From contig JAUNJX010000004.1 of NCBI GenBank assembly GCA_030533005.1, positions 22,841 through 83,442 on the forward strand: DNA of 60,602 bases, in the 5' to 3' direction. This document shows, piece by piece, positions 32,123-40,783 of the stretch. The notes below the pieces were generated by a model. The model was given only the letters and a program-made list of their open reading frames with translations, had not been told where the DNA came from and made no database searches. The translations under genes and the position numbers were made by a program. Source of the DNA: Clostridia bacterium. Lineage in GTDB: Bacteria; Bacillota; Clostridia; Christensenellales; CAG-138. How positions within the stretch are numbered: position 1 is the stretch's first letter; each line of letters starts with the position of its first letter.

Positions 32123-33703
32123 TTATTGCCCCCAAATGGCGGTGGAACCGTCTATGGTAATGAAGCCGAAGTTATCAAGAAGGATATCCTCCGTCATGTA
32201 GATCTTGCCCGCCGCCATCTCGTCGTAGGTGAATTCCAGCATGGGCATCACATGATCCAAGGTATTGAGGTAGGAGGCGTCGTTGGTGTCGCAATCCACC
32301 ATGTTGGGAGAAAGCATCTTAAAGAGAGGGCCGTCCTCCGCGTCACCGGGCTGAAAGTAGTAAATATGGCCATAGGTGTACTCCCATGACGGCACAAAGC
32401 CAGATCCGTAATCCGCCCAATAGGGATACATGGTGGCAAGGCGATCACCCTGCTTATCGAAAGCGCGCACCTCGATCTTGGCGTCCTCCACAGACGCATC
32501 CGACCAGTAGATATCGTAGGCGCCGGTAGTAAACGACCCGATCGTATCATAGGGCGCTACGCGGGCGTCCGCGGGCTTATCGGGGTAATCATTGGGACGC
32601 TTGACCCTGCCGCCAGCAGGCTTATACTCCCCGTCGACCATGACGTAGAGCCAGTCAAAATCCGATTCCACCACCAGCCGGTTATTCACAGAGGGGGCAA
32701 AGGCGTCGATCCAGCTTTTGAAGTATTCGGGCTTTGTATTGTTGCCCGCAGCATCCTTGCCGATAAACTGCTCATATCCGCCGCCCCAGCTCAGATCCCA
32801 TATGTCAAACCACGGCGCCACCTTTGCGCCCGCGGGAATTTCCTGCAGTGCAAAGGCGAGCTGGCAGCCCGGATCGGTGCAGCTCTTTTCCATGCCGGTG
32901 GGCGCCCAGCCGTAAAGCGTCGCGTCCAGCGGCGCAAAGGCGCCGTTTTGCTCCAAGCCGCCCTCCAAGCCGCAGACGCCGGTGACATAAGCGCCCGTGA
33001 CCTTGCCCTTGCTGTCGGTGCTGAAAAACACCTTATAGGCCGCGCAGTCGCCGGAGAACAGGAAGCCGTTGAGGTTGGTGGCTTTGCAGTTGGGGCAGGG
33101 CTTGACGCCTCGATAGCTCTTTTTTTCCACCCTGTAGCAGCCATTGATATAGATGTCGGAAAGCTCGCCCCGCGCGCTAAACGCCGCCTTGATCTGCGCA
33201 ATACCGTCTTTCTGTGCGTCCGCCTTGAGGATATGCTTGCTGCCGCAGCCGCAGCTGTTGTTGAGAGCCTCCACCCATGTCGCGTCAAAGGTCTTGCCGT
33301 TATACCAAAGGGTCTGCGTCCTGTCCGTCAGCTTGACCTTGCACCTTTCTTTGGTTTTACCCTCCAGATTGGTATAGGTGATCGTCACCCATATCGTGGC
33401 GCCCGGATACAGGTTGTCGAAACTGCTGTTGGCATAATAGGCGATGGCTTCCTTATAGGAGGGCATCGTCAGCTTGATGGCATAGTAAACGGTATCCTTG
33501 GCCTTGATGCTGCCAGCGCCGTCAAACGCCGTATAATAGGTGACGCCCAGCGCATCCGTGTGCGGCCGCAGCGGGATCACCTCGATCTGGAAGGGCAACT
33601 CGGCGGTGGTTTCCACAGGCGCCCACCAGCTCTGGGCAGAGGCGGACGCCGCGACGCCCAAGATCATGAGCAGCGTCAAAATGAGAGCGACGGTCTTTTT
33701 CAT
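32123..33703 (-). CDS. large secreted Cys-containing protein of duplicated module, copy 1
   Basis: A 526-residue protein with a signal peptide (KKTVALILTLL, cleavage likely after ASA near residue 23). Residues 65-130 look like a beta-rich, Ig-like segment (TVYYAIKLT, ATIWVTITYTN). Then comes a Cys-rich centre: CGCG at 151-154, Cys189, CPNC at 203-206, Cys220 and more, resembling a zinc or disulfide knot. The C-terminal third is aromatic and acidic, ending in TIDGSTAIWG. No known family recognised. ATG 33703 is chosen over 33736 because the signal peptide begins there. Confidence 0.87.
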   Translation of the reverse strand: MKKTVALILTLLMILGVAASASAQSWWAPVETTAELPFQIEVIPLRPHTDALGVTYYTAFDGAGSIKAKDTVYYAIKLTMPSYKEAIAYYANSSFDNLYPGATIWVTITYTNLEGKTKERCKVKLTDRTQTLWYNGKTFDATWVEALNNSCGCGSKHILKADAQKDGIAQIKAAFSARGELSDIYINGCYRVEKKSYRGVKPCPNCKATNLNGFLFSGDCAAYKVFFSTDSKGKVTGAYVTGVCGLEGGLEQNGAFAPLDATLYGWAPTGMEKSCTDPGCQLAFALQEIPAGAKVAPWFDIWDLSWGGGYEQFIGKDAAGNNTKPEYFKSWIDAFAPSVNNRLVVESDFDWLYVMVDGEYKPAGGRVKRPNDYPDKPADARVAPYDTIGSFTTGAYDIYWSDASVEDAKIEVRAFDKQGDRLATMYPYWADYGSGFVPSWEYTYGHIYYFQPGDAEDGPLFKMLSPNMVDCDTNDASYLNTLDHVMPMLEFTYDEMAAGKIYMTEDILLDNFGFITIDGSTAIWGQ

Positions 33704-33783
33704 AAGCTGTACCTTAATCCCTTTCCAACAAGACATGCTGTGCGGCGAGCCTCTGCTGCCCGATATTTTATATGATTCAATTG

Positions 33784-33812
33784 ATTATACCGCAGCTTAT
33801 CACCGACGGCAA
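33784..33812 (-). promoter_or_regulatory. promoter of large secreted gene, copy 1
   Basis: On the minus strand: TTGCCG, 17-nt spacer, TATAAT. The same promoter is found in copy 2. Confidence 0.8.
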
Positions 33813-33860
33813 TAGAAAAAAGCCGAATATTTGGCATAAATGCGCGCTTATACCACATAA

Positions 33861-33920
33861 GCGGCCATGCTTTTGCCGGCTGCGGCAGGCTTCATTTTAG
33901 AAATGTATGCAAACGGGACG
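33861..33920. repeat. 60-nt direct repeat of 32012-32071
   Basis: Identical except for two A/G differences. The original contains the end of the terminator of the first small gene and the left half of the shared hairpin; this copy is cut off inside the hairpin and so is a fragment. Confidence 0.85.
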
Positions 33921-33962
33921 TTTCCGTCAGAGGGAGGCAATTTTCCTTGATTTTCTTTACTT

Positions 33963-33990
33963 TTGCTGGACAGCAGGCCGAATATATGAT
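33963..33990 (+). promoter_or_regulatory. promoter of small secreted gene, copy 2
   Basis: TTGCTG, 16-nt spacer, TATGAT, matching copy 1. Confidence 0.5.
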
Positions 33991-34026
33991 TTAATAAAGG
34001 TATCAATCCTGAGGAGGCATGCATCC

Positions 34027-34635
34027 ATGTTGCGTAAACGTGTTTTTGTTTTATTGCTGGCGGCCGCGCTGCTGCTCCCCTCCACCCTTGTCATGGCAAG
34101 TGTAGATGACGGCTTGACGCTCGATATCTCGATCAACTTAAACGAGAGGGATAAACTGATCCCCCTCGACATCAAGCCCAAGGGGAACGAGATATTGATC
34201 AACGGCGTCCTCGTGGAACTGATATTACCGAACAATGAAATAACCTCACCCGCTATAAATACCGATATGCTGCGGAAGGTATACTCGATCGAGCAATTAA
34301 TGTCGGATGAACTGCATATGCACACATTTTCACTTAACAAGGTCCGCATAGGTAGCGATTCCTCTACTTACACGGTGGATGACGATGTCATAGACTTTAG
34401 CAAATCCGGCTATTATACCATAAACGGCCAGCGGATGCTGATTCCCTCTGCTGAGAACGATCAGGAGAACCTGATGAATCGCCAGTTTGAGCTGACAGAC
34501 CTTGACAAATCACCCCTCATCACTTTGAACGTTGAGGTTGACGAGAAACAAAACGATGCATATTCCGACGTATTTGATTTTGAATCATGGCGTAAGCAAG
34601 GCGGTTTTGATCAGATCCAGGAAGAGCCCAGTTAA
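34027..34635 (+). CDS. small secreted protein of duplicated module, copy 2
   Basis: A 202-residue protein. Its first 20 or so residues are almost the same as those of the copy at 31349 (LRKRVFVLLLAA, then LLLPS), but the mature part differs, keeping mainly INGVLV, a DDDVIDFSKS stretch and YYTINGQRMLIPS. Like its relative it is acidic and lacks Cys. GAGGAGG precedes ATG 34027. Convergent with the second large gene. Family unknown. Confidence 0.85.
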   Translation: MLRKRVFVLLLAAALLLPSTLVMASVDDGLTLDISINLNERDKLIPLDIKPKGNEILINGVLVELILPNNEITSPAINTDMLRKVYSIEQLMSDELHMHTFSLNKVRIGSDSSTYTVDDDVIDFSKSGYYTINGQRMLIPSAENDQENLMNRQFELTDLDKSPLITLNVEVDEKQNDAYSDVFDFESWRKQGGFDQIQEEPS

Positions 34636-34727
34636 TAGGGGATGTCCCCAGGCTCCGTGAGATGGGAGCGGCCGGGTCCTTCTTTTGCCCACATGGGGCA
34701 GATTAAGCTACAGAGACGATATGCGAA

Positions 34728-34755
34728 CGGGACGGCCGAAAGATCGGCCGTCCCG
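34728..34755. terminator. shared hairpin between convergent genes, copy 2
   Basis: CGGGACGGCCGA with its complement around AAGA, as in copy 1. The remaining part of 34636-34785 is unlike copy 1. Confidence 0.7.
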
Positions 34756-34785
34756 CTGTTATATCGTTTGCAATGGAAGGTGCGC

Positions 34786-36372
34786 TTAACTCCCCCAAAT
34801 GGCGGTGGAACCGTCTATGGTAATGAAGCCGAAGTTATCGAGAAGGATATCCTCCGTCATGTAGATCCTGCCCGCCGCTATATCCTCGTAACCAAAGCCC
34901 AGCATGGGCATCACATGATCCAAGGTATTGAGGTAGGAGGCGTCGTTGGTGTCGCAATCCACGCTGGTGGCGGAGAGCATCTTAAAGAGAGGGCCGTCCC
35001 CCGCGTCCCCGGCTTGAAAGTAGTAGATGTGGCCATAGGTGTACTGATCCGACGGTACCCACGTGCCAAACCCATCGTCCTCCCAATAGGGATACATGGT
35101 GGCGAAGCGCTCACCCTGCTTATCAAAAGCGCGCACCTCGATCTTGGCGTCCTCCACGGACGCATCCGACCAGTAGATATCGTAGGTGCCGGTAGTAAAC
35201 GGCTTACTCGCATCAAAGGGCGCTATGCGGGCGTCGTCGGGCATATCGGGGTAATCATAGGGGAGCTTGACCCTGCCGTTCGCAGGCTTATACTCCCCAT
35301 CGATCATGACATAGAGCCTGTCAAAATCCGCTTCCTCCACCGGCCTGCCATTCACAGAGGGGGCAAAGGCGGCGATCCAGCTTTTGAAGTATTCGGGCTG
35401 GGTATTCTTGTCCGCAGCATCCTTGCCGATGAACTGCTCGTATCCGCCGCCCCATTTCAGATTCCAATTGTAAAACCAGCTATCCACCTTTGCGCCCGCA
35501 GGAATTTCCTGCAGCTTGAAGGCAAGCTGGCAGCCCGCATCGTTGCAGCTTTTTTCTATGCCGGAGGGCGCCCAGCCGTAAAGCGTAGCGTCCAGCGGCG
35601 TAAAGGCGCCGTTTTGTTCCAAGCTCCCATCCAGCCCGCAAACGCCGGTGACATAAGCGCCCGTGACCTTACCCTTGCTGTCGGTGCTGAAAAACACCTT
35701 ATAGGCCGCGCAGTCGCCGGAGAAGAGGAAGCCGTTGAGATTGGTGGCTTTGCAGTTGGGGCAGGGCTTGACGCCCCGATAGCTCTTCTTTTCCACCCTG
35801 TAGCAGCCTTCGATATAGATATCGGAAAGCTCACCCCATGCGCCGAAGGCCGCCTTGATCTGTACGGGGCCGTTTTGCGCCGCGTCCGCTTTTAGGATAT
35901 GCTTGCTGCCGCAGCCGCAACTGTTGTTGAGAGCCTCCACCCATGTCGCGTCAAAGCCCTTGCCGTTATACCAAAGCGTCTGCGCCTTGTCCGCCAGCTT
36001 GACCTTGTACCTTTCCACATCCGTTTTGCCCGCCACGTTGGTGTAACTTACACTCACCCGCACCGGGGCGCCCGGATACAGGTTGCTAAAGCTGCTGTTG
36101 GCATAATAGGCGGTGGCTTCCTTATAGGAGGGCAGCGTCAGCTTGATGGCATAGTAAACGGTAACCTTGGCCTTGATGCTGCCGCCGCCGTCAAACGCCG
36201 TATAATAGGTGACGCCCAGCGCATCCGTGTGCGGCCGCAGCGGGATCACCTCGATCTGGAAGGGCAACTCGGCGGTGGTTTCCACAGGCGCCCACCAGCT
36301 CTGGGCAGAGGCGGACGCCGCGACGCCCAAGATCATGAGCAGCGTCAAAATGAGAGCGACGGTCTTTTTCAT
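34786..36372 (-). CDS. large secreted Cys-containing protein of duplicated module, copy 2
   Basis: A 528-residue protein that follows the first copy over its whole length, with the same signal peptide, the same central CGCG, CPNC and single Cys positions, and the same ending. Differences cluster in the Ig-like segment (residues 95-130) and around 160-185. One Cys of copy 1 (KERCKVKL) is Tyr here (VERYKVKL). Start ATG 36372 as in the other copy. It is likely secreted; no function can be assigned. Confidence 0.87.
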   Translation of the reverse strand: MKKTVALILTLLMILGVAASASAQSWWAPVETTAELPFQIEVIPLRPHTDALGVTYYTAFDGGGSIKAKVTVYYAIKLTLPSYKEATAYYANSSFSNLYPGAPVRVSVSYTNVAGKTDVERYKVKLADKAQTLWYNGKGFDATWVEALNNSCGCGSKHILKADAAQNGPVQIKAAFGAWGELSDIYIEGCYRVEKKSYRGVKPCPNCKATNLNGFLFSGDCAAYKVFFSTDSKGKVTGAYVTGVCGLDGSLEQNGAFTPLDATLYGWAPSGIEKSCNDAGCQLAFKLQEIPAGAKVDSWFYNWNLKWGGGYEQFIGKDAADKNTQPEYFKSWIAAFAPSVNGRPVEEADFDRLYVMIDGEYKPANGRVKLPYDYPDMPDDARIAPFDASKPFTTGTYDIYWSDASVEDAKIEVRAFDKQGERFATMYPYWEDDGFGTWVPSDQYTYGHIYYFQAGDAGDGPLFKMLSATSVDCDTNDASYLNTLDHVMPMLGFGYEDIAAGRIYMTEDILLDNFGFITIDGSTAIWGS

Positions 36373-36452
36373 AAGCTGTACCTTAATCCCTTTCCAACAA
36401 GACATGCTGTGCGGCGAGCCCGTGTTGCCCGATATTTTATATGATCCAATTG

Positions 36453-36481
36453 ATTATACCGCAGCTTTTTGCCGCCGGCAA
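36453..36481 (-). promoter_or_regulatory. promoter of large secreted gene, copy 2
   Basis: On the minus strand: TTGCCG, 17-nt spacer, TATAAT. Confidence 0.8.
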
Positions 36482-36516
36482 CAGAAAAAAGCCGAACATT
36501 TGGCATAAATGCGCGC

Positions 36517-37800
36517 TTATACCACCAGCGCGCGCGCGGCGTCGTACTGCGCGTAAAGCCTGTTGGCGGCGATATCCTCCAAAATATCCACCAGCCTGCG
36601 GACGTCAGAGAAGGAAGTGTACAGCGGCGCAGGCGCAAGGCGCACGACGTTGGGCTCGCGGAAATCGGGTATGACGCCGCGATCCTTCAGCGCGCGGCAT
36701 ATGCGCCACGCCTCGTCATGTTCAAGCGCGACATGGCCGCCGCGCGCCGCGTCCTCGCGCGGGTTGCCGACCTGAAAGCCGTATTTTGTCAGGCGTTCGT
36801 CGATAAGGTACATCAGATACGCCGTAAGCTGCAAGGATTTTTCCCGTATGGCGGGCATGCCCGCCTCCTCCGTGATGCGAAGCGCCCCCTCCAGCGCGGC
36901 CATGGAGAGGATGGGCGGGGTGCCCGTGAGCCACCCGTCCGCGTCCGGCGACGGCTCGTGCGTGTCACGAAGCTGAAACTGCGTTTCCTTTTTGTTGCCC
37001 TGCCAGCCCGCAAGACCGGGCGCTATCGCAAAATGCCTGCGATTGATGTATAGACCCGCCACCGTGCCGGGGCCGCCGTTTAGATACTTATAGTTGCACC
37101 ACACGGCAAAATCCGGCGCGCACGCGTCCAGCGCATGCGGCACGACGCCGATGGAGTGGCAAAGATCCCAGCCGATGAGGACGCCGCGAGCATGCGCCGC
37201 GGCGGTCAGGCGCGCCATGTCAAGAAGCTGCGCGCTGCGATACAGCGCGGACGGCAGCAGCGCAAGCGCCACATCCTCCGTCATGGCGGCGATGAGCGCG
37301 TCCTCGTCGATCCTGCGCCCGTCGGGGCTTTTTACCACCTTGAGCGCCGTATCCGGCTCCAAACCGTGCAGGCGGAGCTGGCTTGCCACGGCATAGCTGT
37401 CGGTAGGGAAATTCAGATCGTCCACCAGTATTTTATAGCGGGCGGGCGTAGGCTTATAAAACGTCGCCAAGCATTGATGGATGTTGACCGTCGTGCTGTT
37501 GGTGAGCGTCACCTCGCAGGGTTCCGCGCCGATAAGGGACGCGACCTTTGCGCCCAGATAGGACGGATAGAGGAAATACTTGCTCTCCTCCGCGCTCCAA
37601 ATATTGATGGCGTCGTTCTTCCACACCTCCAGCGCGTGCAGCACGCACGCCTCCGCGTCCTTGGAGCACAGCCCCAAGGAATTGCCGTCCATATAGATCA
37701 CGCCGGGCTTGCAATAAAAGCGCGCGCGCAGCCCCTTTAGCGGATCCTTCGCATCCAGCGCCGCTGCAAAGGCGGCGCTGTCCTCAAACCTGTTTGTCAC
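36517..37800 (-). CDS. kynU: kynureninase
   Basis: A 427-residue PLP enzyme that cleaves kynurenine to anthranilate and alanine. Visible are YMDGNSLGL near residue 36, TNSTTVNIHQ near 100, WDLCHSIGV near 211 (PLP-binding Asp212), and CNYKYLNGGPG with the Schiff-base Lys238. The C-terminal VRLAPAPLYTSFSDV motif is also typical. Length is normal for the family. No other kynurenine-pathway gene lies next to it. Its last codons and stop match the right end of module copy 1. Confidence 0.95.
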   Translation of the reverse strand: MTNRFEDSAAFAAALDAKDPLKGLRARFYCKPGVIYMDGNSLGLCSKDAEACVLHALEVWKNDAINIWSAEESKYFLYPSYLGAKVASLIGAEPCEVTLTNSTTVNIHQCLATFYKPTPARYKILVDDLNFPTDSYAVASQLRLHGLEPDTALKVVKSPDGRRIDEDALIAAMTEDVALALLPSALYRSAQLLDMARLTAAAHARGVLIGWDLCHSIGVVPHALDACAPDFAVWCNYKYLNGGPGTVAGLYINRRHFAIAPGLAGWQGNKKETQFQLRDTHEPSPDADGWLTGTPPILSMAALEGALRITEEAGMPAIREKSLQLTAYLMYLIDERLTKYGFQVGNPREDAARGGHVALEHDEAWRICRALKDRGVIPDFREPNVVRLAPAPLYTSFSDVRRLVDILEDIAANRLYAQYDAARALVV

Positions 37801-37887
37801 TTGCGTTCCTCCTAATCATCATGCTTCTATCCTATCACAGATCGCGCGTTTGGAAAAATGGAAAGGTATGGAAAAGGGCGTTTGGCG

Positions 37888-38658
37888 CTACGCGCGCGCC
37901 TCCGCCGCCATGCGTTTCACGGCGTCGATCAGCCATATCGCGTCCATGCCGCACGCGACGCAATCAAAGCCGTCGGCAAAAAAGCGTTTGGCTCTCGCCG
38001 GATCGCCGGCGTAGATCATGGCGATCTTTTTATGGCTGTGGCATACGCTCAATACATGCGCGATCGCGCTCACAAGCTCAGGATCATCCATCTGCGCGGG
38101 CTTTCCCAGTGCCACGGACAGATCGTACGGCCCGATGAAGATGCCGTCCACGCCCGGCATGGCCGCGATCTCGTCTATATGCCGCAGGCACTCCTCCGTC
38201 TCGCATTGCGGTATAAGAAGCGTTTCCTCGTTGGCGGTGCGAAACAGCGTGTCGGTATCCTGCGCGAACGGCGCGTAGCCCCATGCGCTTGCGCGCACGG
38301 GCGCAAAGCCCCTGCGTCCAAGCGGATCGTACTTGGCGTATTCCACCAGCGCTTCCACCTCCTGTACCGTACGCACGTCCGGCACGATCAGCCCCTTTGC
38401 GCCTATATCCAGCATTTTGAGGATGGACGGGCGCGTCGTATCCTTGACGCGGACAAAGGGCGTGATATCATGATTGCCCGCCGCAAGCACCGCGTCGCGC
38501 GCGCTCTCCACATCGTACGGCCCATGCTCGGTATCGATGATGAAAAAATCCAGACCGCCTATGGCAAGACCCTCCGCCGCGGCGGTTCCGCCCAGCTCGT
38601 AGAACGTGCCCAGCGCCTGCTGACCGTTTGCAAGCATTTCCTTGACCTTGTTTCGCAT
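37888..38658 (-). CDS. HpcH/HpaI-family aldolase
   Basis: A 256-residue TIM-barrel class II aldolase of the HpcH/HpaI (2-keto-3-deoxy acid) type. DFFIIDTEHGPYD near residue 40 and GLIVPDVRTVQEVE are signatures, with QCETEECLRHID and GVDGIFIGPYDLSVALG carrying the metal ligands. It splits or forms 2-oxo-3-deoxy acids with pyruvate as one product. Start ATG 38658 has AAGGAGGAG upstream and a good promoter. Proximity to the pectin locus may mean sugar-acid catabolism, but it is a separate transcript. Confidence 0.88.
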   Translation of the reverse strand: MRNKVKEMLANGQQALGTFYELGGTAAAEGLAIGGLDFFIIDTEHGPYDVESARDAVLAAGNHDITPFVRVKDTTRPSILKMLDIGAKGLIVPDVRTVQEVEALVEYAKYDPLGRRGFAPVRASAWGYAPFAQDTDTLFRTANEETLLIPQCETEECLRHIDEIAAMPGVDGIFIGPYDLSVALGKPAQMDDPELVSAIAHVLSVCHSHKKIAMIYAGDPARAKRFFADGFDCVACGMDAIWLIDAVKRMAAEARA

Positions 38659-38694
38659 GATGCTGCTCCTCCTTTTTCGGTAGGGGTTAAAATA

Positions 38695-38723
38695 AGTATA
38701 GGGTGCGCGGAACGCCGCGTCAA
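38695..38723 (-). promoter_or_regulatory. promoter of the aldolase gene
   Basis: On the minus strand: TTGACG, 17-nt spacer, TATACT, about 37 nt before the start. Confidence 0.75.
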
Positions 38724-38860
38724 CGCCTGTTTCCGGCAAGACGCACGGCATTGACCGTTTTTCGCGGCGTTTTTTGTGTAGATATAAGCCCGCGGGCACG
38801 CGCCGCAGGCTTTCTTTAGATCGTCTCGGTTTATGCGGCCACCCTGCACGGCTTCTTAGA

Positions 38861-39646
38861 TCACCGTCGCGCGCTTTGGCACTGCATCCATGCCGCGCAC
38901 AGATCGAACCACGCCGCCACATGGGGATCCGCAAGGCGGCGCTTTTCTGGCTGCTGTACCTCTATCGTCGCAAGCGACAGCCCGTGCGCGCCCGTGGGGA
39001 AAATGTGCAGCTCGCTTTTTACCCCGGCGCGAAGCAAAGCCTCATAGAACAAAAGCGAATTCTGCACGGGCACGGATTCGTCGTCGGCGGTATGCCATAA
39101 AAACGCGGGCGGCGTCTGCGCCGTAACGTGGTTTTCAAGGGAAAAATAGGCGTTGAGCGCCGCGTCCCCGCCCGTCAGGCGCGCTATGCTGCCCCGGTGC
39201 GCGTAAATGCCCGCGCTGATGACAGGATAGCTTAAGATCAAGCCGTCCGGCCTTTGCGCTTCGCGCTCCTCCCGCATGGTAAAAAGCGCCTCGTCCTGCC
39301 CATGCACCCCCAGCGACGCGGCCAAATGCGCCCCGGCGGAAAAGCCGCAGACAAACAGGGGCTTTCCCCGCCACGCCGCAATATCGCGCGCCGCGCGGAC
39401 AGCCCACGCAAGCTCCCGCAGCGGCAGCGTCCCAAGGGGCACATCCGCCACCGAATAGTACAATATCACGCCCTGATAGCCCTTTTTTGCAAAGGCCGCC
39501 GCCACGGGCAGGCTCTCCCGCGCCGAAAGCCATTCGTATCCGCCGCCGGGGCAAATGATCACAACACCCTTGCAGGCCTCCATCGGCTGATAGGTCACAA
39601 AAGCTGCGCTAAAGGGACAATCGATCCGTTTTTCTTCACCCTGCAT
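38861..39646 (-). CDS. alpha/beta-hydrolase esterase of the pectin locus
   Basis: A 261-residue esterase without signal peptide. VVIICPGGGYEWLS gives the oxyanion HGGG-type loop, FVCGFSAGAHLAA the nucleophile elbow (GxSxG), TADDESVP the acid and GAHGLS the catalytic His. This resembles intracellular acetylxylan or pectin acetylesterases. The start overlaps the end of the GH105 gene by 11 nt, so it is the last gene of that transcript and probably deacetylates imported oligogalacturonides. Confidence 0.82.
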   Translation of the reverse strand: MQGEEKRIDCPFSAAFVTYQPMEACKGVVIICPGGGYEWLSARESLPVAAAFAKKGYQGVILYYSVADVPLGTLPLRELAWAVRAARDIAAWRGKPLFVCGFSAGAHLAASLGVHGQDEALFTMREEREAQRPDGLILSYPVISAGIYAHRGSIARLTGGDAALNAYFSLENHVTAQTPPAFLWHTADDESVPVQNSLLFYEALLRAGVKSELHIFPTGAHGLSLATIEVQQPEKRRLADPHVAAWFDLCAAWMQCQSARR

Positions 39647-40781
39647 GCGTTTCTGCCTCCCCTATCGCCGCAGCTTCGGCATAGGCCATCAAGAAGGGCG
39701 CCACGCCCTTCGCTTCGTCGCACACGACAGGCTCGGATATGTAATAATCAAAGCTGCCGTCGCGCCGTTCGTTGTCCTCCGGCCCCAAGCCCGCCACAAG
39801 GCAGATGCCCGTAAGGGACAGGCGGCCGTCGTGCTCCTCCAGCTTGTTTTCCTCTATCGCACGAAGCAAAGACAGCCCCGCGTCGCGGAAACGCTCCCCC
39901 AGCGCGCCGCCGTTATAGCCGCGCAGGCACGCGTAGGCCGCAAGCGCCGTGCCGCTGGTCTCGGGGTAATTGCCCGCGCGCGACCCCTGATCCACCACCT
40001 GAAAGAACATGCCGCTGTCCGCGTCCCGATAGGCAAGCAGCCCGCTTAGCGCCTCCACGAGGCAATCGCGCAGCCACGCTTTCCCCGCGTGCGTTTCCGG
40101 CCATTCCGCCGCCGCGTCCGCAAGGGCGGCGACCCACCAGCCCATGGCGCGCAGCCACACGCAGGCGGACAAGCCCCTTTCGTCCGCCCAGAACGCTTTG
40201 CCGCTCGCGTCATAGCCGTGGCGATACAGGCGCGTCGCCGGGTCGTACATGCGCTTTCGCACCGTCTGAAATTGCAGAAGGATATCGTCGTATTCGCAGC
40301 TTTCCAGCAAATTCGCCCGTCTTAGGCGAAACACCTGCGCCATGTATAAGCCGTCCAGCCACACCTGATTGGGATAGATCAGCTTGTGCCAAAAGCTGCC
40401 CTCCAACGTGCGGGGCTGGCGCAAAAGCTGCCCCTGCAAACGCTCTATGGCGCGCAGATACCTTTCTTCCCCCGTCATGGCGTACAGATCGATCAGCGCG
40501 TTGCCCTCGCAGATGTTATCAAGGTTATAGCTCGCCTCGTCATAGCCGCGCAGACTGCCGTCCGCCAATACATAGTAAGCAAGGAAATCCTTGCAAAACG
40601 CCGCGTAGCGCGCGTCGTTTCGCACGCCGCCCAATCGCAGCAGCGCGCGGAGCATGCAGCCGTCGATATAGTTCCAGTGCGCCGCCGCGCCGCTTCGCAT
40701 GCGCTCCACATTCCAAACGGGCGCTTGGGGCGTGGATTCCGCAAGCAGCCTTGACACATACCGTTCCACCGCATCCCGCAT
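39636..40781 (-). CDS. GH105 unsaturated glucuronyl/rhamnogalacturonyl hydrolase
   Basis: A 381-residue (alpha/alpha)6-barrel hydrolase. The N-terminal HWNYIDGCMLRALL and the FWHKLIYPNQVWLDGLYM region, with the catalytic Asp in QVWLDG, match the GH105/YteR-YesR family; WLRAMGWWVAAL is also typical. It removes the unsaturated uronyl end left by pectate or rhamnogalacturonan lyases. There is no signal peptide, so it acts in the cytoplasm. ATG 40781 lies 2 nt after the GH28 stop with GGAGGAA upstream. A lyase that makes its substrate is not in the window. Confidence 0.9.
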   Translation of the reverse strand: MRDAVERYVSRLLAESTPQAPVWNVERMRSGAAAHWNYIDGCMLRALLRLGGVRNDARYAAFCKDFLAYYVLADGSLRGYDEASYNLDNICEGNALIDLYAMTGEERYLRAIERLQGQLLRQPRTLEGSFWHKLIYPNQVWLDGLYMAQVFRLRRANLLESCEYDDILLQFQTVRKRMYDPATRLYRHGYDASGKAFWADERGLSACVWLRAMGWWVAALADAAAEWPETHAGKAWLRDCLVEALSGLLAYRDADSGMFFQVVDQGSRAGNYPETSGTALAAYACLRGYNGGALGERFRDAGLSLLRAIEENKLEEHDGRLSLTGICLVAGLGPEDNERRDGSFDYYISEPVVCDEAKGVAPFLMAYAEAAAIGEAETHAG

Positions 40782-40783
40782 GG

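Larger units (their letters stand above)
31260..33860. repeat. duplicated secreted-protein module, copy 1
   Basis: It contains a + strand small secreted gene, a shared hairpin and a - strand large secreted gene. The order repeats at about 33925-36525. The leader of the small gene, its signal sequence, the shared hairpin, the large gene and its upstream region are recognisably the same at DNA level. The right end carries nine nucleotides matching the last two codons and stop of kynU. Confidence 0.85.
33704..34026. other. intergenic region between the two module copies
   Basis: From left to right it holds: the promoter of the large gene (minus strand); a stretch shared with the upstream region of the second large gene and ending in a match to the kynU 3' end; a 60-nt repeat of 32012-32071; and the promoter of the second small gene. 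No further gene is seen. Confidence 0.8.
33925..36525. repeat. duplicated secreted-protein module, copy 2
   Basis: Same gene order, promoters, hairpin and spacing as copy 1. It runs directly into the kynU stop codon, which suggests that this copy has the older right-hand junction. Confidence 0.85.

Noticed and set aside
31349-36372. Secreted module read as toxin-immunity pair
   Set aside because: Both partners have Sec signals and own promoters in convergent orientation. An immunity gene would normally be co-transcribed and often not secreted this way. No toxin motif was seen.
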